This document shows, piece after piece, positions 51,397-61,141 of a stretch of DNA of 64,000 nucleotides (within the stretch, counting starts at the first letter, position 1; each line of letters starts with the position of its first letter). Source of the stretch: Pseudomonas sp. CFBP13508 (GTDB lineage: Bacteria > Pseudomonadota > Gammaproteobacteria > Pseudomonadales > Pseudomonadaceae); the NCBI RefSeq assembly GCF_005233515.1, contig NZ_QFZZ01000011.1, positions 89,308 through 153,307 on the forward strand, written 5' to 3'. The notes beneath the pieces were generated by a model that saw only the letters and a program-made list of their open reading frames with translations, was not told the origin of the DNA and searched no databases. The translations under genes were made by a program, and so were the position numbers.

Positions 51397-52088
51397 TGCA
51401 GTTCTCCGCCGGCCTTGAGCGCGGCGTACAGGTATTCGGCGCGTTGCCAGTCCTCGGGCGTGTCGATGTCCTGGACCAGATGACGCGGCAGGATCACCGG
51501 CAGGCTGGCTGGCGAGAACAGCGTCTCGCCACGCAACCAGGCTTCGCTGCGGCCCCAGTAAAACTGCCCGGCGTCCTGAAACGCTTCGGGCAGATCCTGC
51601 GAACGGGTCGTACGAAATTCGGGGTACAAAGACGTCAACGCGCCCTCCTCGTCGAGGGTCAGTGCGCGCTGCACCGGGAAGCCGAAGCCGCACACCGAAA
51701 AGGCAAAAGACTTGTGCGGATGCTGCTTGAGCAAATCCAGACCCTGACGCAGATAACGCGCCTGTAACAACGGTGCAGTCGCGTATACACAACAGGCGTA
51801 ATCGAACGTCGGCAATTGCTGCAAGGCATGCACGATCACCGCAGCGGTGCCGGTGAAATCATCGGCAAGATCGACCGGTCGCATGAACGGCACCTCGGCG
51901 CCATTTGCCCGCGCGACGTCGGCAATTTCATCATCGTCGGTGCTGACCACCACGGCGTCGAACAGCCCTGACTCCAGCGCCGTGCGAATCGAACGCACGA
52001 TCATCGGCACGCCATCGAACGGCTTGAGGTTCTTGCGCGGGATGCGCTTGCTGCCACCACGGGCGGGGATGATCGCGACGCAGCTCAC
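51393..52088 (-). CDS. pseF: CMP-pseudaminic acid synthetase PseF
   Basis: A 231-residue cytidylyltransferase of the NeuA type, with the N-terminal signature VAIIPARGGSKRIPRKNLKP. It activates pseudaminic acid with CTP before transfer to flagellin. It starts 6 nt after pseC and overlaps pseG. Separate pseI and pseB-C in the same operon exclude a simple sialic acid or KDO role. Confidence 0.94.
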   Translation of the reverse strand: MSCVAIIPARGGSKRIPRKNLKPFDGVPMIVRSIRTALESGLFDAVVVSTDDDEIADVARANGAEVPFMRPVDLADDFTGTAAVIVHALQQLPTFDYACCVYATAPLLQARYLRQGLDLLKQHPHKSFAFSVCGFGFPVQRALTLDEEGALTSLYPEFRTTRSQDLPEAFQDAGQFYWGRSEAWLRGETLFSPASLPVILPRHLVQDIDTPEDWQRAEYLYAALKAGGELQ

Positions 52089-52094
52089 GGTGCC

Positions 52095-53258
52095 TTACTC
52101 CTCAAGCAGCAGCAGCCGCAGTTGCTCGACCACCTGATCCTGTTGTGCCTCGCTGAGCAAAGGGAACAGCGGCAAGCTGATCGCCTCGGCGTAATAGCGC
52201 TCGGCCTCGGGGAAATCGCCCTCGGCGAAACCCAGCTCGCGATAGTACGGCTGCAGATGCACCGGAATATAGTGCAGATTCACGCCGATACCAGCGGCGC
52301 GCAGACCTTCGAACACCTGGCGATGGCTGAGATTGCAGCGCTCGGCCTGCACGCGCACGACGTACAAATGCCACGCTGATTCGGCTTCTGGCTGCGCACT
52401 TGGCAAGGTCAGTGGCAGGTAAGCGAGGAGTTGATCGTAACGCGCGGCCAGTTCCCGGCGACGTGCGACAAACTCATCCAGTTTGCCCAGTTGCGACAGG
52501 CCCAGCGCCGCTTGCAGATCGGTGATCCGGTAATTGAACCCCAGCTCGATCTGCTGGTAATACCACGGCCCGTGGCTGGGTTCGGTCATGTGCTCTGGAT
52601 CGCGGGTCATGCCATGGCTGCGCAGGCGTCGCAGGCGTTCGGCCAGCGCCGGGCGATTGGTCAGGACCATGCCGCCCTCGGCGCTGGTGATGATTTTCAC
52701 CGGGTGAAAACTGAACACCGTCATCGCCGCAAATTCGCCACAACCGACCGGGCGGCCGGCGTAGCTCGCGCCCACTGCGTGGGAGGCGTCTTCAATCACG
52801 GTGAAGTTGTAGCGCACCGCCAGGTCGGCAATCTTGCGCATATCGCAGCTCTGCCCGGAGAACGCGACGGCGACGAGGACTTTGGGCAGCGTGCCGTCGC
52901 GCTCGGCCTGTTCGAGCTTCGCTTCAAGGGCAAAGGCGTCGAGGTTCCAGGTCAGTGGATCGATGTCGACGAAATCGACCTCGGCGCCGCAATAGCGCCC
53001 GCAGTTGGCCGAAGCCAGAAAGGTATTCGGCGAGGTCCACAAGCGATCGCCCGGCCCCAAGTCAGCAGCCAGACAGGCAATGTGCAGCGCCGCCGTGGCA
53101 TTGCACACCGCCACGCCGAAATCGGCCTGACAGCGCTCGGCCATCGCCTGCTCGAAGCGTTCGATGGTCGGCCCCTGGGTCAGCCAGTCCGATTGCAGGA
53201 CTTCGACCACCGCATCGATGTCCGCCTGATCAAGGCTTTGCCGACCGTAAGGGATCAT
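52095..53258 (-). CDS. pseC: UDP-4-keto-sugar aminotransferase PseC
   Basis: A 387-residue PLP enzyme of the DegT/DnrJ/EryC1 family, starting MIPYGRQSLDQADIDAVVEV. The PLP lysine is in FSFHPVKIITSAEGG near residue 185. It aminates the 4-keto sugar made by PseB. Its ATG overlaps the pseB stop by four bases. Confidence 0.95.
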   Translation of the reverse strand: MIPYGRQSLDQADIDAVVEVLQSDWLTQGPTIERFEQAMAERCQADFGVAVCNATAALHIACLAADLGPGDRLWTSPNTFLASANCGRYCGAEVDFVDIDPLTWNLDAFALEAKLEQAERDGTLPKVLVAVAFSGQSCDMRKIADLAVRYNFTVIEDASHAVGASYAGRPVGCGEFAAMTVFSFHPVKIITSAEGGMVLTNRPALAERLRRLRSHGMTRDPEHMTEPSHGPWYYQQIELGFNYRITDLQAALGLSQLGKLDEFVARRRELAARYDQLLAYLPLTLPSAQPEAESAWHLYVVRVQAERCNLSHRQVFEGLRAAGIGVNLHYIPVHLQPYYRELGFAEGDFPEAERYYAEAISLPLFPLLSEAQQDQVVEQLRLLLLEE

Positions 53259-54256
53259 ACCGACAGCTTCGCGTGCAGATCGGCGATCTGCCCGACCGAA
53301 AGGAAATGCGGATTGGTGTCCGAGCGATACTCGAAATCCTCGCCCACCGCATGGCCGCGCTCGCCAAGTTTATCGACGGCAAAATCGACGTCGACGCTGG
53401 TAAAACGAATCGACGGCTGAATCGTGTAGTGATCCTCGAACTCCAGCGTCATTCGCGCATCGTCCAGCGGCACCATCAGCTCGTGCAGCTTCTCGCCAGG
53501 ACGGATGCCGACGTTCTTGTGCGGCAGATGCTCGGCCATGCCACGCGCCAGATCGACGATGCGGATCGACGGAATTTTCGGCACGAACACTTCGCCGCCG
53601 TGCATCCGCGCGAAGCTGTCGAGGACGAACTGCACGCCGTGATCGAGGGTGATCCAGAAGCGGGTCATGCGCTCGTCGGTGATCGGCAATTCTTGCGCGC
53701 CGTCAGCGATCAGCTTGCTGAAAAACGGCACCACGGAACCGCGCGATCCCGCCACGTTGCCATAGCGCACCACGGCGAATCGGGTCTGCTGTTCACCGGC
53801 AATGTTGTTGGCGGCGACGAACAATTTGTCCGAAAGCAACTTGGTCGCGCCGTACAGATTGATCGGGCTGGCCGCCTTGTCGGTGGACAGCGCGACGACT
53901 TTCTTTACGCCGTTATCGATCGCCGCAGCGATGATGTTTTCCGCGCCGTTGACGTTGGTGCGGATGCATTCGGTCGGGTTGTATTCCGCCGCCGGCACCT
54001 GCTTCAACGCAGCAGCGTGCACCACGTAATCGATGCCGCGCATGGCCTGACGCAGACGATCGGCGTCGCGCACGTCACCGATGAAATAACGCATGCACGG
54101 CGCGTTGAACGTCTGCTGCATTTCGTACTGCTTCAGCTCGTCGCGGGAGAACACCACCACGCGCTTGGGCTGGTACTGCTCGAGCAGCCGGCGGATGAAG
54201 TTACGGCCGAACGAGCCGGTGCCGCCGGAGATGAAAATCGATTGTCCGTTGAACAT
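53255..54256 (-). CDS. pseB: UDP-GlcNAc 4,6-dehydratase (5-inverting) PseB
   Basis: A 333-residue extended short-chain dehydrogenase starting MFNGQSIFISGGTGSFGRNF, with the NADP motif GGTGSFG and the catalytic YGATK near residue 133. It is the first step of pseudaminic acid synthesis. The start is taken at this ATG; the longer open frame upstream is a shadow of the glycosyltransferase gene. Confidence 0.95.
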   Translation of the reverse strand: MFNGQSIFISGGTGSFGRNFIRRLLEQYQPKRVVVFSRDELKQYEMQQTFNAPCMRYFIGDVRDADRLRQAMRGIDYVVHAAALKQVPAAEYNPTECIRTNVNGAENIIAAAIDNGVKKVVALSTDKAASPINLYGATKLLSDKLFVAANNIAGEQQTRFAVVRYGNVAGSRGSVVPFFSKLIADGAQELPITDERMTRFWITLDHGVQFVLDSFARMHGGEVFVPKIPSIRIVDLARGMAEHLPHKNVGIRPGEKLHELMVPLDDARMTLEFEDHYTIQPSIRFTSVDVDFAVDKLGERGHAVGEDFEYRSDTNPHFLSVGQIADLHAKLSV

Positions 54257-54279
54257 GTTGTGATTCCTGTCCGGCCTGC

Positions 54280-57189
54280 TCAGGCGAGCAACTGCGCCCA
54301 ATTGATCGAGGCGTTTTCGCCCAGAGTGAAACCTTTGCCGCTCAGGGCCAGGTTGGCGTTGTACGCCGGATCCTGGGCGAACGCGTCGGGCCATTTTTCG
54401 CGCAGTGCCGCCAGTGCCGCTGGCGCCTTCGGCAGCTCGCCGGTATGCAGCACCTGCACCAGTGGCGTCCACACGGTGAGGTAACCGGCCTGACCGGCCT
54501 TCAGGCACAGGTCGACATCGCCATAGCCGTCGGCGAAGGTCGCTTCGTCGAGGCCGCCAAGGGCATTGAACAGCTCTTTGCCAACCATCAGGCACACCTT
54601 GGAAACGGCCGAGTAATTCTGCTCGACAGCCAGACGCTGCATGTAGCCCTCAGCCTTGTGTTTCTCGCCGATGAAGGGTGAACCCACACCGTCGTTGAGG
54701 CCGAGAATCAGACCGGCCTGGGCAACCTTGCCGTCACGATCGACCAGTTTGGCGCCGACGATACCGACTTCCGGACGCTGGGCATGGTTGAGCAGCGAAT
54801 CGATCCAGTTCGGATTGACCACTTCGCTGTCCGCCGCCAGCAGCACCAGGTATTCACCCTGCGCCTGCTCGCTGGCGGCGTTGAACAAGGCAACTTCGCT
54901 CAGCGGCTGGTCGGCACGCAACACGTTGACCTTGGCATGGCGCAGCGTGCCCAGCCAGTCGTTGACCTCTGCCGACTGGTTGGCGTTGGCTGCCAGCAGC
55001 ACTTCGTAGCGGCTGTAGCGAGTACGCAGCAACACGCCTTCGAGGCAGCGACGCAGCACCGGCAGATCATCGATGACCGGCACAATGATCGACACCAGTG
55101 GCTGTTCGGTGTGGCGATAATCGATCTGCCAGGTGCCCGGCGTTGTCGATGTGACTTTGGCCTTGTAACCGCGATTGCCCAAGTGACGCAGCAGCGCCAG
55201 ACGCTCATGGGCGTTTTCTTCCAGAGGCGCCTGCTCGGTAATCAGCAGCGGCTCGTCGAGATGCGCGAGGCCGTCGAGGCCGCCCTGTTCGATGATGCGC
55301 AGCAACAGATCGAATTCCAGCGCCTTGCTGAAGTCGGCCTGATAGCCACCGGCCTCGAGCAGGACTTCACGACGGATCAGCCAGTGCCGCGCCATCAGCG
55401 ACGGCACGCTTTGCAGCAGATCCAGGTTGAAACCGGGGCGGAATACGTCGACCAGTGCGCCGTTTTCCTTGCGCTGGATTTCATCGGTGGCCACCGCACG
55501 CACACCTTGGGCGCCGATCAGCTCAAGGCTGGCGCGCAACAGGCCGCTGGCGGTGAACAGATCCCCCGCCTCAGCCAGCATCAGCCAGTCGCTTGGCGAC
55601 TGCTGGGCGCTCTGGTTAAGTTTGTCGACGACGTTGCCGGGCGTGACGCGGACAAAGTGCAGGGTGTTCTGCGCAGTGGTCGCCGCTGGTGCTTCACCGG
55701 TGGTGAACACAACAATCCTGAAGGCTTTGCAGTGTCCCTCGAGCAAGCTGTCGAGCGACACTTGCAGCTTGTCGATGTCGTTGTCCAGATCAAGCAGGAA
55801 GATGCCGAATTGCGGGCCACCGCCATCAGCCGCCAAGTGCTGGCTGATCGACTCGAGCTGCTCGATGGCGGGCGCGCGCGCAGCCAGCCATTGCAGAAGA
55901 CGGCCGGATTTCATTTTGTCGAAGCTGGCCTGATGATCATCGACCGTCAGCGCCTCGAGGCGGGCGATCCATTCATGCATGGCTTGCGCCGCCGCCTCGT
56001 CACCAAGCACTTGCAACTGCGCAGCCAGACGCTTGGCAACCACCTGGTTGAACGCGTTCAGGTCATGTGCTTGCCACAGCCGGTCAACCACACTCTCCGG
56101 CGTATCGTTGTTGCGCGCCTGCAACAGGTGCGCCTGACGCGTCCAGATTCCTTCCAGCCCTTCCAGTTGCACACGGCCGGCGGGCATGGCGTGCAGCATG
56201 AATTCGAACTGTTCCAGACGATCGAAGAACGCCTGGTTGTAGAACGGCATTTCGACGTATTGCAGAGGCCCGAAACGACGATCCGGCAGCTTCAGTTCCT
56301 GGTTCCAGGTGGACTCGAAAATCAGTTCGGCGGTCAGCGAACGATTGGACTTCAGACAGTCGGCCATCGCCTGGAAGCTTTCGAGGACGAAGGCCTTGGT
56401 TTGCCTGGCATCGAGCCCCTCGATAGCGGAAGGCAACGACACGAGCAAATCGGCGAACGCCTCGCGCTCGGCCACCGATTTCGCATCGACGTAGGTCAGC
56501 GAGTGATAGACGTCGGTGCTGTGCTCGGACGTGCCATAGTTGATCTCGCGCACGACATACGGTGTCGGCAGGATCCGCGCCTTGGCATTGGCCAGCAGGA
56601 AGTAGACGTGACCGATTTCCTGCCATTGGAAATTCGTCCCCGGCGGCAGAGAGGAGTGCCAGGTTTTCATCAGGTCGGTACGGGTCACCGCGTAGAACGG
56701 TGGGATGTACTGGCTCATGTAATCGATGACGCGTTCCTGCGCACTGTCGGACGCGTAGTCCTCCTGGACCTTCTTGTCACGACGGTAGTAATTCACCCCA
56801 CCGGCCAGCGTCAGGTACATCAGGCAATAGCCGTGGCACATGCCGTAATCGGGGTTGGCCTGCAGGAAGTCCACGGACTCGGCGAGCGAGTCATGCAGAA
56901 TGAAATCGTCATCGGCTGCCAGCACCATGTACGGCGTGGTCAACTGCTCCACGCCATAGGCCAGCTTCGCCTGCATGCCCCAGTAAGCGAACTGCGGCAC
57001 GTGGTGATAATCGACGGCGGAAAAATCGTCTTCCGGCCGTTCCGGCGTGGAATCCAGCACCATGATCCTGCAGGGCAAGCTGCTGTAGTACTTGACTGCC
57101 CGGCGCAGGAACGCCGGCCGATTATGCGTAATCAGCACCACGGTCAACAGCTCGCTGAGCGATCGTTCAGAACTGTACTTGCCTTGCAT
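54280..57189 (-). CDS. Large multi-domain glycosyltransferase (TIGR00180-type N-terminus, GT2 C-terminus)
   Basis: A 969-residue protein starting MQGKYSSERSLSELLTVVLI, with a GGAGAG site 5 nt before the ATG. The N-terminal GT-A-like domain (about 1-250) carries the acidic metal motif in VLAADDDFILHDS. A second, degenerate GT-like segment starts near residue 455. A C-terminal GT2 domain starts near residue 700 (LVSIIVPVIDDLPVLRRCLE) with LVLLAADSEVVNPNWID and DGYGDVDLCLKAGQAGYLT. It probably builds the glycan chain on flagellin, and the neighbours supply two activated sugars. Which domain uses which sugar cannot be read from sequence. Confidence 0.88.
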   Translation of the reverse strand: MQGKYSSERSLSELLTVVLITHNRPAFLRRAVKYYSSLPCRIMVLDSTPERPEDDFSAVDYHHVPQFAYWGMQAKLAYGVEQLTTPYMVLAADDDFILHDSLAESVDFLQANPDYGMCHGYCLMYLTLAGGVNYYRRDKKVQEDYASDSAQERVIDYMSQYIPPFYAVTRTDLMKTWHSSLPPGTNFQWQEIGHVYFLLANAKARILPTPYVVREINYGTSEHSTDVYHSLTYVDAKSVAEREAFADLLVSLPSAIEGLDARQTKAFVLESFQAMADCLKSNRSLTAELIFESTWNQELKLPDRRFGPLQYVEMPFYNQAFFDRLEQFEFMLHAMPAGRVQLEGLEGIWTRQAHLLQARNNDTPESVVDRLWQAHDLNAFNQVVAKRLAAQLQVLGDEAAAQAMHEWIARLEALTVDDHQASFDKMKSGRLLQWLAARAPAIEQLESISQHLAADGGGPQFGIFLLDLDNDIDKLQVSLDSLLEGHCKAFRIVVFTTGEAPAATTAQNTLHFVRVTPGNVVDKLNQSAQQSPSDWLMLAEAGDLFTASGLLRASLELIGAQGVRAVATDEIQRKENGALVDVFRPGFNLDLLQSVPSLMARHWLIRREVLLEAGGYQADFSKALEFDLLLRIIEQGGLDGLAHLDEPLLITEQAPLEENAHERLALLRHLGNRGYKAKVTSTTPGTWQIDYRHTEQPLVSIIVPVIDDLPVLRRCLEGVLLRTRYSRYEVLLAANANQSAEVNDWLGTLRHAKVNVLRADQPLSEVALFNAASEQAQGEYLVLLAADSEVVNPNWIDSLLNHAQRPEVGIVGAKLVDRDGKVAQAGLILGLNDGVGSPFIGEKHKAEGYMQRLAVEQNYSAVSKVCLMVGKELFNALGGLDEATFADGYGDVDLCLKAGQAGYLTVWTPLVQVLHTGELPKAPAALAALREKWPDAFAQDPAYNANLALSGKGFTLGENASINWAQLLA

Positions 57190-57244
57190 AACTTCTCTCC
57201 ACAACCGGCGACTCGCCGAAACAACGCTGGGTAAATGTTGCGAA

Positions 57245-58003
57245 TTAACGGACGCGACGCAGGTAGCCGTCCGGCGCCACGGTGATCAGCAATTTGTTCT
57301 GCAATTGCTGGTCGATTTCGAAGTCCCGGTTCTCTTCCAGGTACTTCCACACGGCGGTTTTCGGGTTGTCGCCCGGGCCCCATGGACGATCCGGGAAGAA
57401 GTCGGCCGGCATGTCTTCAACCACGGTGTCCATGACCACGCAGTAGCTGTCGACCGACACCAGCGGCGCGTAGAGGCGCAGCTCTTCGAGCACGTGGTCG
57501 TGGGTGTGGTTGGAGTCGAGAACCAGAATGACTTTCTTGCCTTTGGCGGCGGCCTGCACCTGAGCGGCAATGGCCGGGTCGATGCTCGAACCTTCGATCA
57601 TCTTGATGCGCTTGGCCATCGGGTGGCTTTCGATGGCTTCGCGGTTGTGCGGACGAATGTCGAGGTCGATGCCCAGCACTTCACCGTGGCCTTGCAACTC
57701 CAGCAGCGAGGCGTAGTAGATGATCGAACCGCCGTGGGCAATACCGCACTCGATGACCAGGTCCGGCTTGACCTGCCAGATGATCTCCTGCATCGCCATC
57801 ATGTCTTGCGGCAGCTGGATGATCGGGCGGCCCATCCACGAGAAGTGGTAGCTGTATTTGTGCTTGGCCGATTCGTTGAAGAAATCCCGGGCCAGGCCGG
57901 TCAGTTTCTGGTCGTCACCCTGTTGGGCGATCTGCTCGCGGCACTCGGCTTCAAAAGCCTGGTTGATGCTGTTGTCGGTCATGTCGGTCATCTCAAGGGT
58001 CAC
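57245..58003 (-). CDS. CmcI-family protein (cephalosporin hydroxylase/methyltransferase fold)
   Basis: A 252-residue protein of the CmcI family, recognised by LVIECGIAHGGSIIYYASLL and ILVLDSNHTHDHVLEELRLY. Members adopt a Rossmann S-adenosylmethionine-dependent methyltransferase fold and occur often in polysaccharide clusters, probably as O-methyltransferases. The ATG overlaps the upstream methyltransferase gene by four bases, so it belongs to the same operon. The exact target is unknown. Confidence 0.85.
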   Translation of the reverse strand: MTLEMTDMTDNSINQAFEAECREQIAQQGDDQKLTGLARDFFNESAKHKYSYHFSWMGRPIIQLPQDMMAMQEIIWQVKPDLVIECGIAHGGSIIYYASLLELQGHGEVLGIDLDIRPHNREAIESHPMAKRIKMIEGSSIDPAIAAQVQAAAKGKKVILVLDSNHTHDHVLEELRLYAPLVSVDSYCVVMDTVVEDMPADFFPDRPWGPGDNPKTAVWKYLEENRDFEIDQQLQNKLLITVAPDGYLRRVR

Positions 58004-59070
58004 TGGAACGAAGCGCTGTCGACGGCGTGATAGACGTAGCGTCCACCGGTCATCCGCTTGATCTCTTCGAGGTAATTGGAATTCATCACAAACAGGTGCG
58101 CGCCTTCGGGCAGCGCATCCATCGCCTCTTGCGGCGATGACACTCGCGCACCGCTCAGGGGCAGATAACGCCCCTGCTTGGCCGGGTTGATATCGATCAC
58201 GCGATCGACCGCGACGCCGGCGCGTTGCAGGAACAGCGAATAGATCACGCCTTTTGACGAGGCGCCCCAGATCGCCGAACCCTGTGCAGGCGCCGAGCGG
58301 ATGATCTGCACAGCGCGGTCGAGGCTGGCGCTGAAATCTTCCGGCAGGGCCAGGCGCGCCACCGGTTGCTCCGGGGTCAGGCGCAACGTCGACAGATCGG
58401 CGACGATGTACAGATACTGGCCACCGAACAGATGCCCGGCCTCATGCACCGTGCCGAACATCCGGCGCAAGTCATCGAGGCGGAAATAGTTGACGTGTTC
58501 GTAGAACAGGTCGAACCACGCCTTGTGCTCAAGGATCCAGTCCAGGCACGGCACTTCGATGTAGATCTGCCCGCCCTGATTGGCTTCGGCGATCACGGCC
58601 AGAAAGCTCACCGGGTCCTCAATGTGCTCCAGCACATGACGCAACACGATGGCATCGGCCGACAAGCCGAGACCGCGCGTAAACGGCGCCTTGATCACGT
58701 CAGGGTTTTCGCCTTCGTAAGCCGGGTCGATGCCGGTGATCGAATAGCCAAGGCCTTTGAGCAACTCAAGAAAATAGCCCTTGCCGCAGCCGACTTCGAT
58801 CAGTTCCTGGCCCTTGAAGTGCTTGGCGATGATGCCTTCGACATCGCTCAGGTGTTGCTGGAACTGGCCGGAGTGCGCCTGCTCGTTCTGATAGTCGGCG
58901 TCATAGCTGAGCTTGTCGGCGTCGAACGCGGCGTTGAAAACCAGACCGCTGCGTTCGTCCTGCACCAGCAGCATGTCGGCGCTGGCCGAGGCCCGCGCCG
59001 ATTCGGCATCGGCGAAAGTACGGTTCTGCAACACTGGCAGGCCGGTAGCCCGGTACAACTCGTGCCTCAT
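58000..59070 (-). CDS. SAM-dependent methyltransferase with C-terminal Rossmann domain
   Basis: A 356-residue protein. The SAM motif I is ELIEVGCGKGYFLELLKGLG near residue 90, and VLRHVLEHIEDP marks motif III. The C-terminal part (about 250-350, SAIWGASSKGVIYSLFLQRA) resembles the C-methyltransferase C-terminal domain of sugar C-methyltransferases. Unlike the neighbour at 59915 it lacks the full N-terminal zinc site. It probably modifies the CDP-sugar or the glycan. Confidence 0.82.
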   Translation of the reverse strand: MRHELYRATGLPVLQNRTFADAESARASASADMLLVQDERSGLVFNAAFDADKLSYDADYQNEQAHSGQFQQHLSDVEGIIAKHFKGQELIEVGCGKGYFLELLKGLGYSITGIDPAYEGENPDVIKAPFTRGLGLSADAIVLRHVLEHIEDPVSFLAVIAEANQGGQIYIEVPCLDWILEHKAWFDLFYEHVNYFRLDDLRRMFGTVHEAGHLFGGQYLYIVADLSTLRLTPEQPVARLALPEDFSASLDRAVQIIRSAPAQGSAIWGASSKGVIYSLFLQRAGVAVDRVIDINPAKQGRYLPLSGARVSSPQEAMDALPEGAHLFVMNSNYLEEIKRMTGGRYVYHAVDSASFQ

Positions 59071-59918
59071 GGCGACTCTCCCATTAACTGTTGCAAGCGC
59101 TCGGTGACGGCCCAGAACGCCAGCGGTTCGTGCGTCGGATACGGGTAGTGGCCGAGGTTCAGATCCACTGTTGCGCCACGCTCACGCAAGCGCTGTTCGA
59201 CCAGCGCACGCACCGACACCGGCTGGCCGCTGGCACAGTTGACCACGCCATCGAAGTCGCGCTGATGGAGGATCGCGGCGAGATGACTCGCGGCGGTTTC
59301 AATCGCGAGGAAATCGCGCAACTGCTCACCGGCCGACATGTTGAACGATGCCTCGCCGCTATCGATTGCCCGATCCAGCGCGGCCAACAGGCTGTTGGGG
59401 TTCTGCCCTTCGCCGTGCAGGTAGAACAAGCGCGCCCACTGCAGGGTGAACGGCTGCTCCTGCTGCAGGCTCTGCAGAAACAGGTGCAGCGTGTGCTTGG
59501 CCAGACCGTAGGGATTACTCGGCCGTGGCCCGGTTGCTTCGCTGAGCGGGCCGCTTTGCATGCCGTATTCAAAGCAGGTGCCGGTCACCAGAACCTGCTG
59601 CACGCCCGCCTCGACCGCGCTTTTGATAAAGCGGTAATCGGCCATCAGGTTGTGCTCGAAATGAAACAGCGCCCGATAGTTCGGCAGCCCCGGCCAGGCC
59701 AGGTGCGCGAGTGCGTCGATGCCTTCGGTCAGCGCGACGACGTTCAGGTCGGCCGCGTGAATATCTGCTGCGATGAACTCGACGTCATTGATCCACGGCA
59801 TGCCCTGCGCGGTTTCTGCGTTGCGCGCCACGGCGCGAATCTCGCAGCCACGCGCCAGCAATGCGGCAACCAGATGCCGACCGACAAAGCCTGTGGCGCC
59901 AGTGACCAGAACCTTCAC
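59067..59918 (-). CDS. NAD-dependent epimerase/dehydratase-type sugar reductase
   Basis: A 283-residue extended SDR protein with the N-terminal motif VLVTGATGFVGRHLVAALLA and the catalytic YGLAK near residue 138. It may reduce the 4-keto group of the CDP-hexose after epimerisation and methylation. It overlaps both neighbours by four bases. Reductase versus epimerase activity cannot be told from sequence alone. Confidence 0.83.
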   Translation of the reverse strand: MKVLVTGATGFVGRHLVAALLARGCEIRAVARNAETAQGMPWINDVEFIAADIHAADLNVVALTEGIDALAHLAWPGLPNYRALFHFEHNLMADYRFIKSAVEAGVQQVLVTGTCFEYGMQSGPLSEATGPRPSNPYGLAKHTLHLFLQSLQQEQPFTLQWARLFYLHGEGQNPNSLLAALDRAIDSGEASFNMSAGEQLRDFLAIETAASHLAAILHQRDFDGVVNCASGQPVSVRALVEQRLRERGATVDLNLGHYPYPTHEPLAFWAVTERLQQLMGESP

Positions 59919-61141
59919 AGCACTTTCAACTCAGGCACGGCGATGACGAAGCGCCCGTCCCACTGACGCACCTGCGCCAATTGCTGACTGACTTCGGGCA
60001 ACAGGTTCCACGGCAACACCAGCACGTAGTCCGGCCTGTCGATTTCGATCTGCGCCGGCGCCACGATCGGAATGCGGCTGCCCGGCAAGAACTTGCCCTG
60101 CTTGTGCGGATTGGCATCGGCCACCCAGGCCAGCAGATCCGCTTTGACTCCGGCGTAATTGAGCAAGGTATTGCCCTTCGCCGCGGCGCCATAACCGACC
60201 ACACGTTTGCCGTCGGCCCTGGCCTGCAACAGGAAGCGCAGCAGGTCATGTTTGATGCGTTCGGCAGCAGGCGCGAGGGTCGCGTAGTACTCGGCGGTTT
60301 TCACCCCGGCATCGAGTTCGGCCTGCAATTGTTGCTGAACTGCCGGGAGGACAGCGCGGCGCTGGCCGTCCTTGCGCTGCACGAATACGCGCAACGAGCC
60401 GCCGTGGGTGCTCAACTGGCCGACATCAAACACTTCCAGGCCATTGCGCTCGCACAGGGTCTGCACGGCGGTCAGCGACAGGTAGGAATAATGTTCGTGA
60501 TACAGCGTGTCGAACTGCGCGCCGGCCATCAGCGTCAGCAGTTGCGGAAACTCGAAGGTGGCGACGCCGGTCGGCTTGAGCAACGTCGCGAAGCCGGCGA
60601 GGAAATCGTTGATGTCGGGCACATGGGCCAGCACGTTGTTGGCTGCCATCAGGTCGGCGCTCCAGCCTTCGCTGCGCAATTGCGTGGCGGTGTCGCGGCC
60701 GAAGAACAGCTCACGAATCTCCAGGCCTTTTTCCCGTGCAGCCTGTGCGGTGCTGCGGGTCGGCTCGACGCCCAGACACGGGATGCCGCGCGCGGCGACG
60801 TATTGCAGCAGGTACCCGTCATTGGCGGCGACCTCGACCACACGGCTGTCGGCGTTCAGACCGAAACGCTCGCTCATCTCGGCGACATAGCGCTCGGCGT
60901 GATTCAGCCAAGTACTGGAGAACGAACTGAAGTAGGCGTATTCGGCATCGAACAGGCTGTCGGCACTGGTGTAGTCCTCGGTCTGAACCAGCCAGCATTG
61001 CTGGCACACCGCGACTTTGAGCGGCACCCATTGCTCGGCCTGCTCCAGGCGATCGGCATGCACGTAGGCGTTGGACGGAGGCGAAGTGCCGAGGTCGATC
61101 AGCGGCAGGCTCAGCGGTGCGGCGCACCCACGGCAATTCAT
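59915..61141 (-). CDS. NDP-hexose C-methyltransferase (zinc-binding, TylC3/CloU type)
   Basis: A 408-residue three-domain protein. The N-terminal zinc site uses CRGC (residues 3-6) and CQQC (near residue 48). The SAM domain (about 90-230, VVEVAANDGYLLQYVAARGI, FDTLYHEHYSYLS) is followed by a C-terminal domain (about 290-405, VVGYGAAAKGNTLLNYAG). This is the architecture of sugar C-3 methyltransferases acting on 4-keto-6-deoxyhexoses. It implies a branched-chain sugar in the flagellin glycan or O-antigen. Confidence 0.9.
   Translation of the reverse strand: MNCRGCAAPLSLPLIDLGTSPPSNAYVHADRLEQAEQWVPLKVAVCQQCWLVQTEDYTSADSLFDAEYAYFSSFSSTWLNHAERYVAEMSERFGLNADSRVVEVAANDGYLLQYVAARGIPCLGVEPTRSTAQAAREKGLEIRELFFGRDTATQLRSEGWSADLMAANNVLAHVPDINDFLAGFATLLKPTGVATFEFPQLLTLMAGAQFDTLYHEHYSYLSLTAVQTLCERNGLEVFDVGQLSTHGGSLRVFVQRKDGQRRAVLPAVQQQLQAELDAGVKTAEYYATLAPAAERIKHDLLRFLLQARADGKRVVGYGAAAKGNTLLNYAGVKADLLAWVADANPHKQGKFLPGSRIPIVAPAQIEIDRPDYVLVLPWNLLPEVSQQLAQVRQWDGRFVIAVPELKVL

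Noticed and set aside
54784..57234. Plus-strand open frame of 816 codons
   Set aside because: Antisense shadow of the glycosyltransferase gene; composition artefact without a ribosome site or motif.
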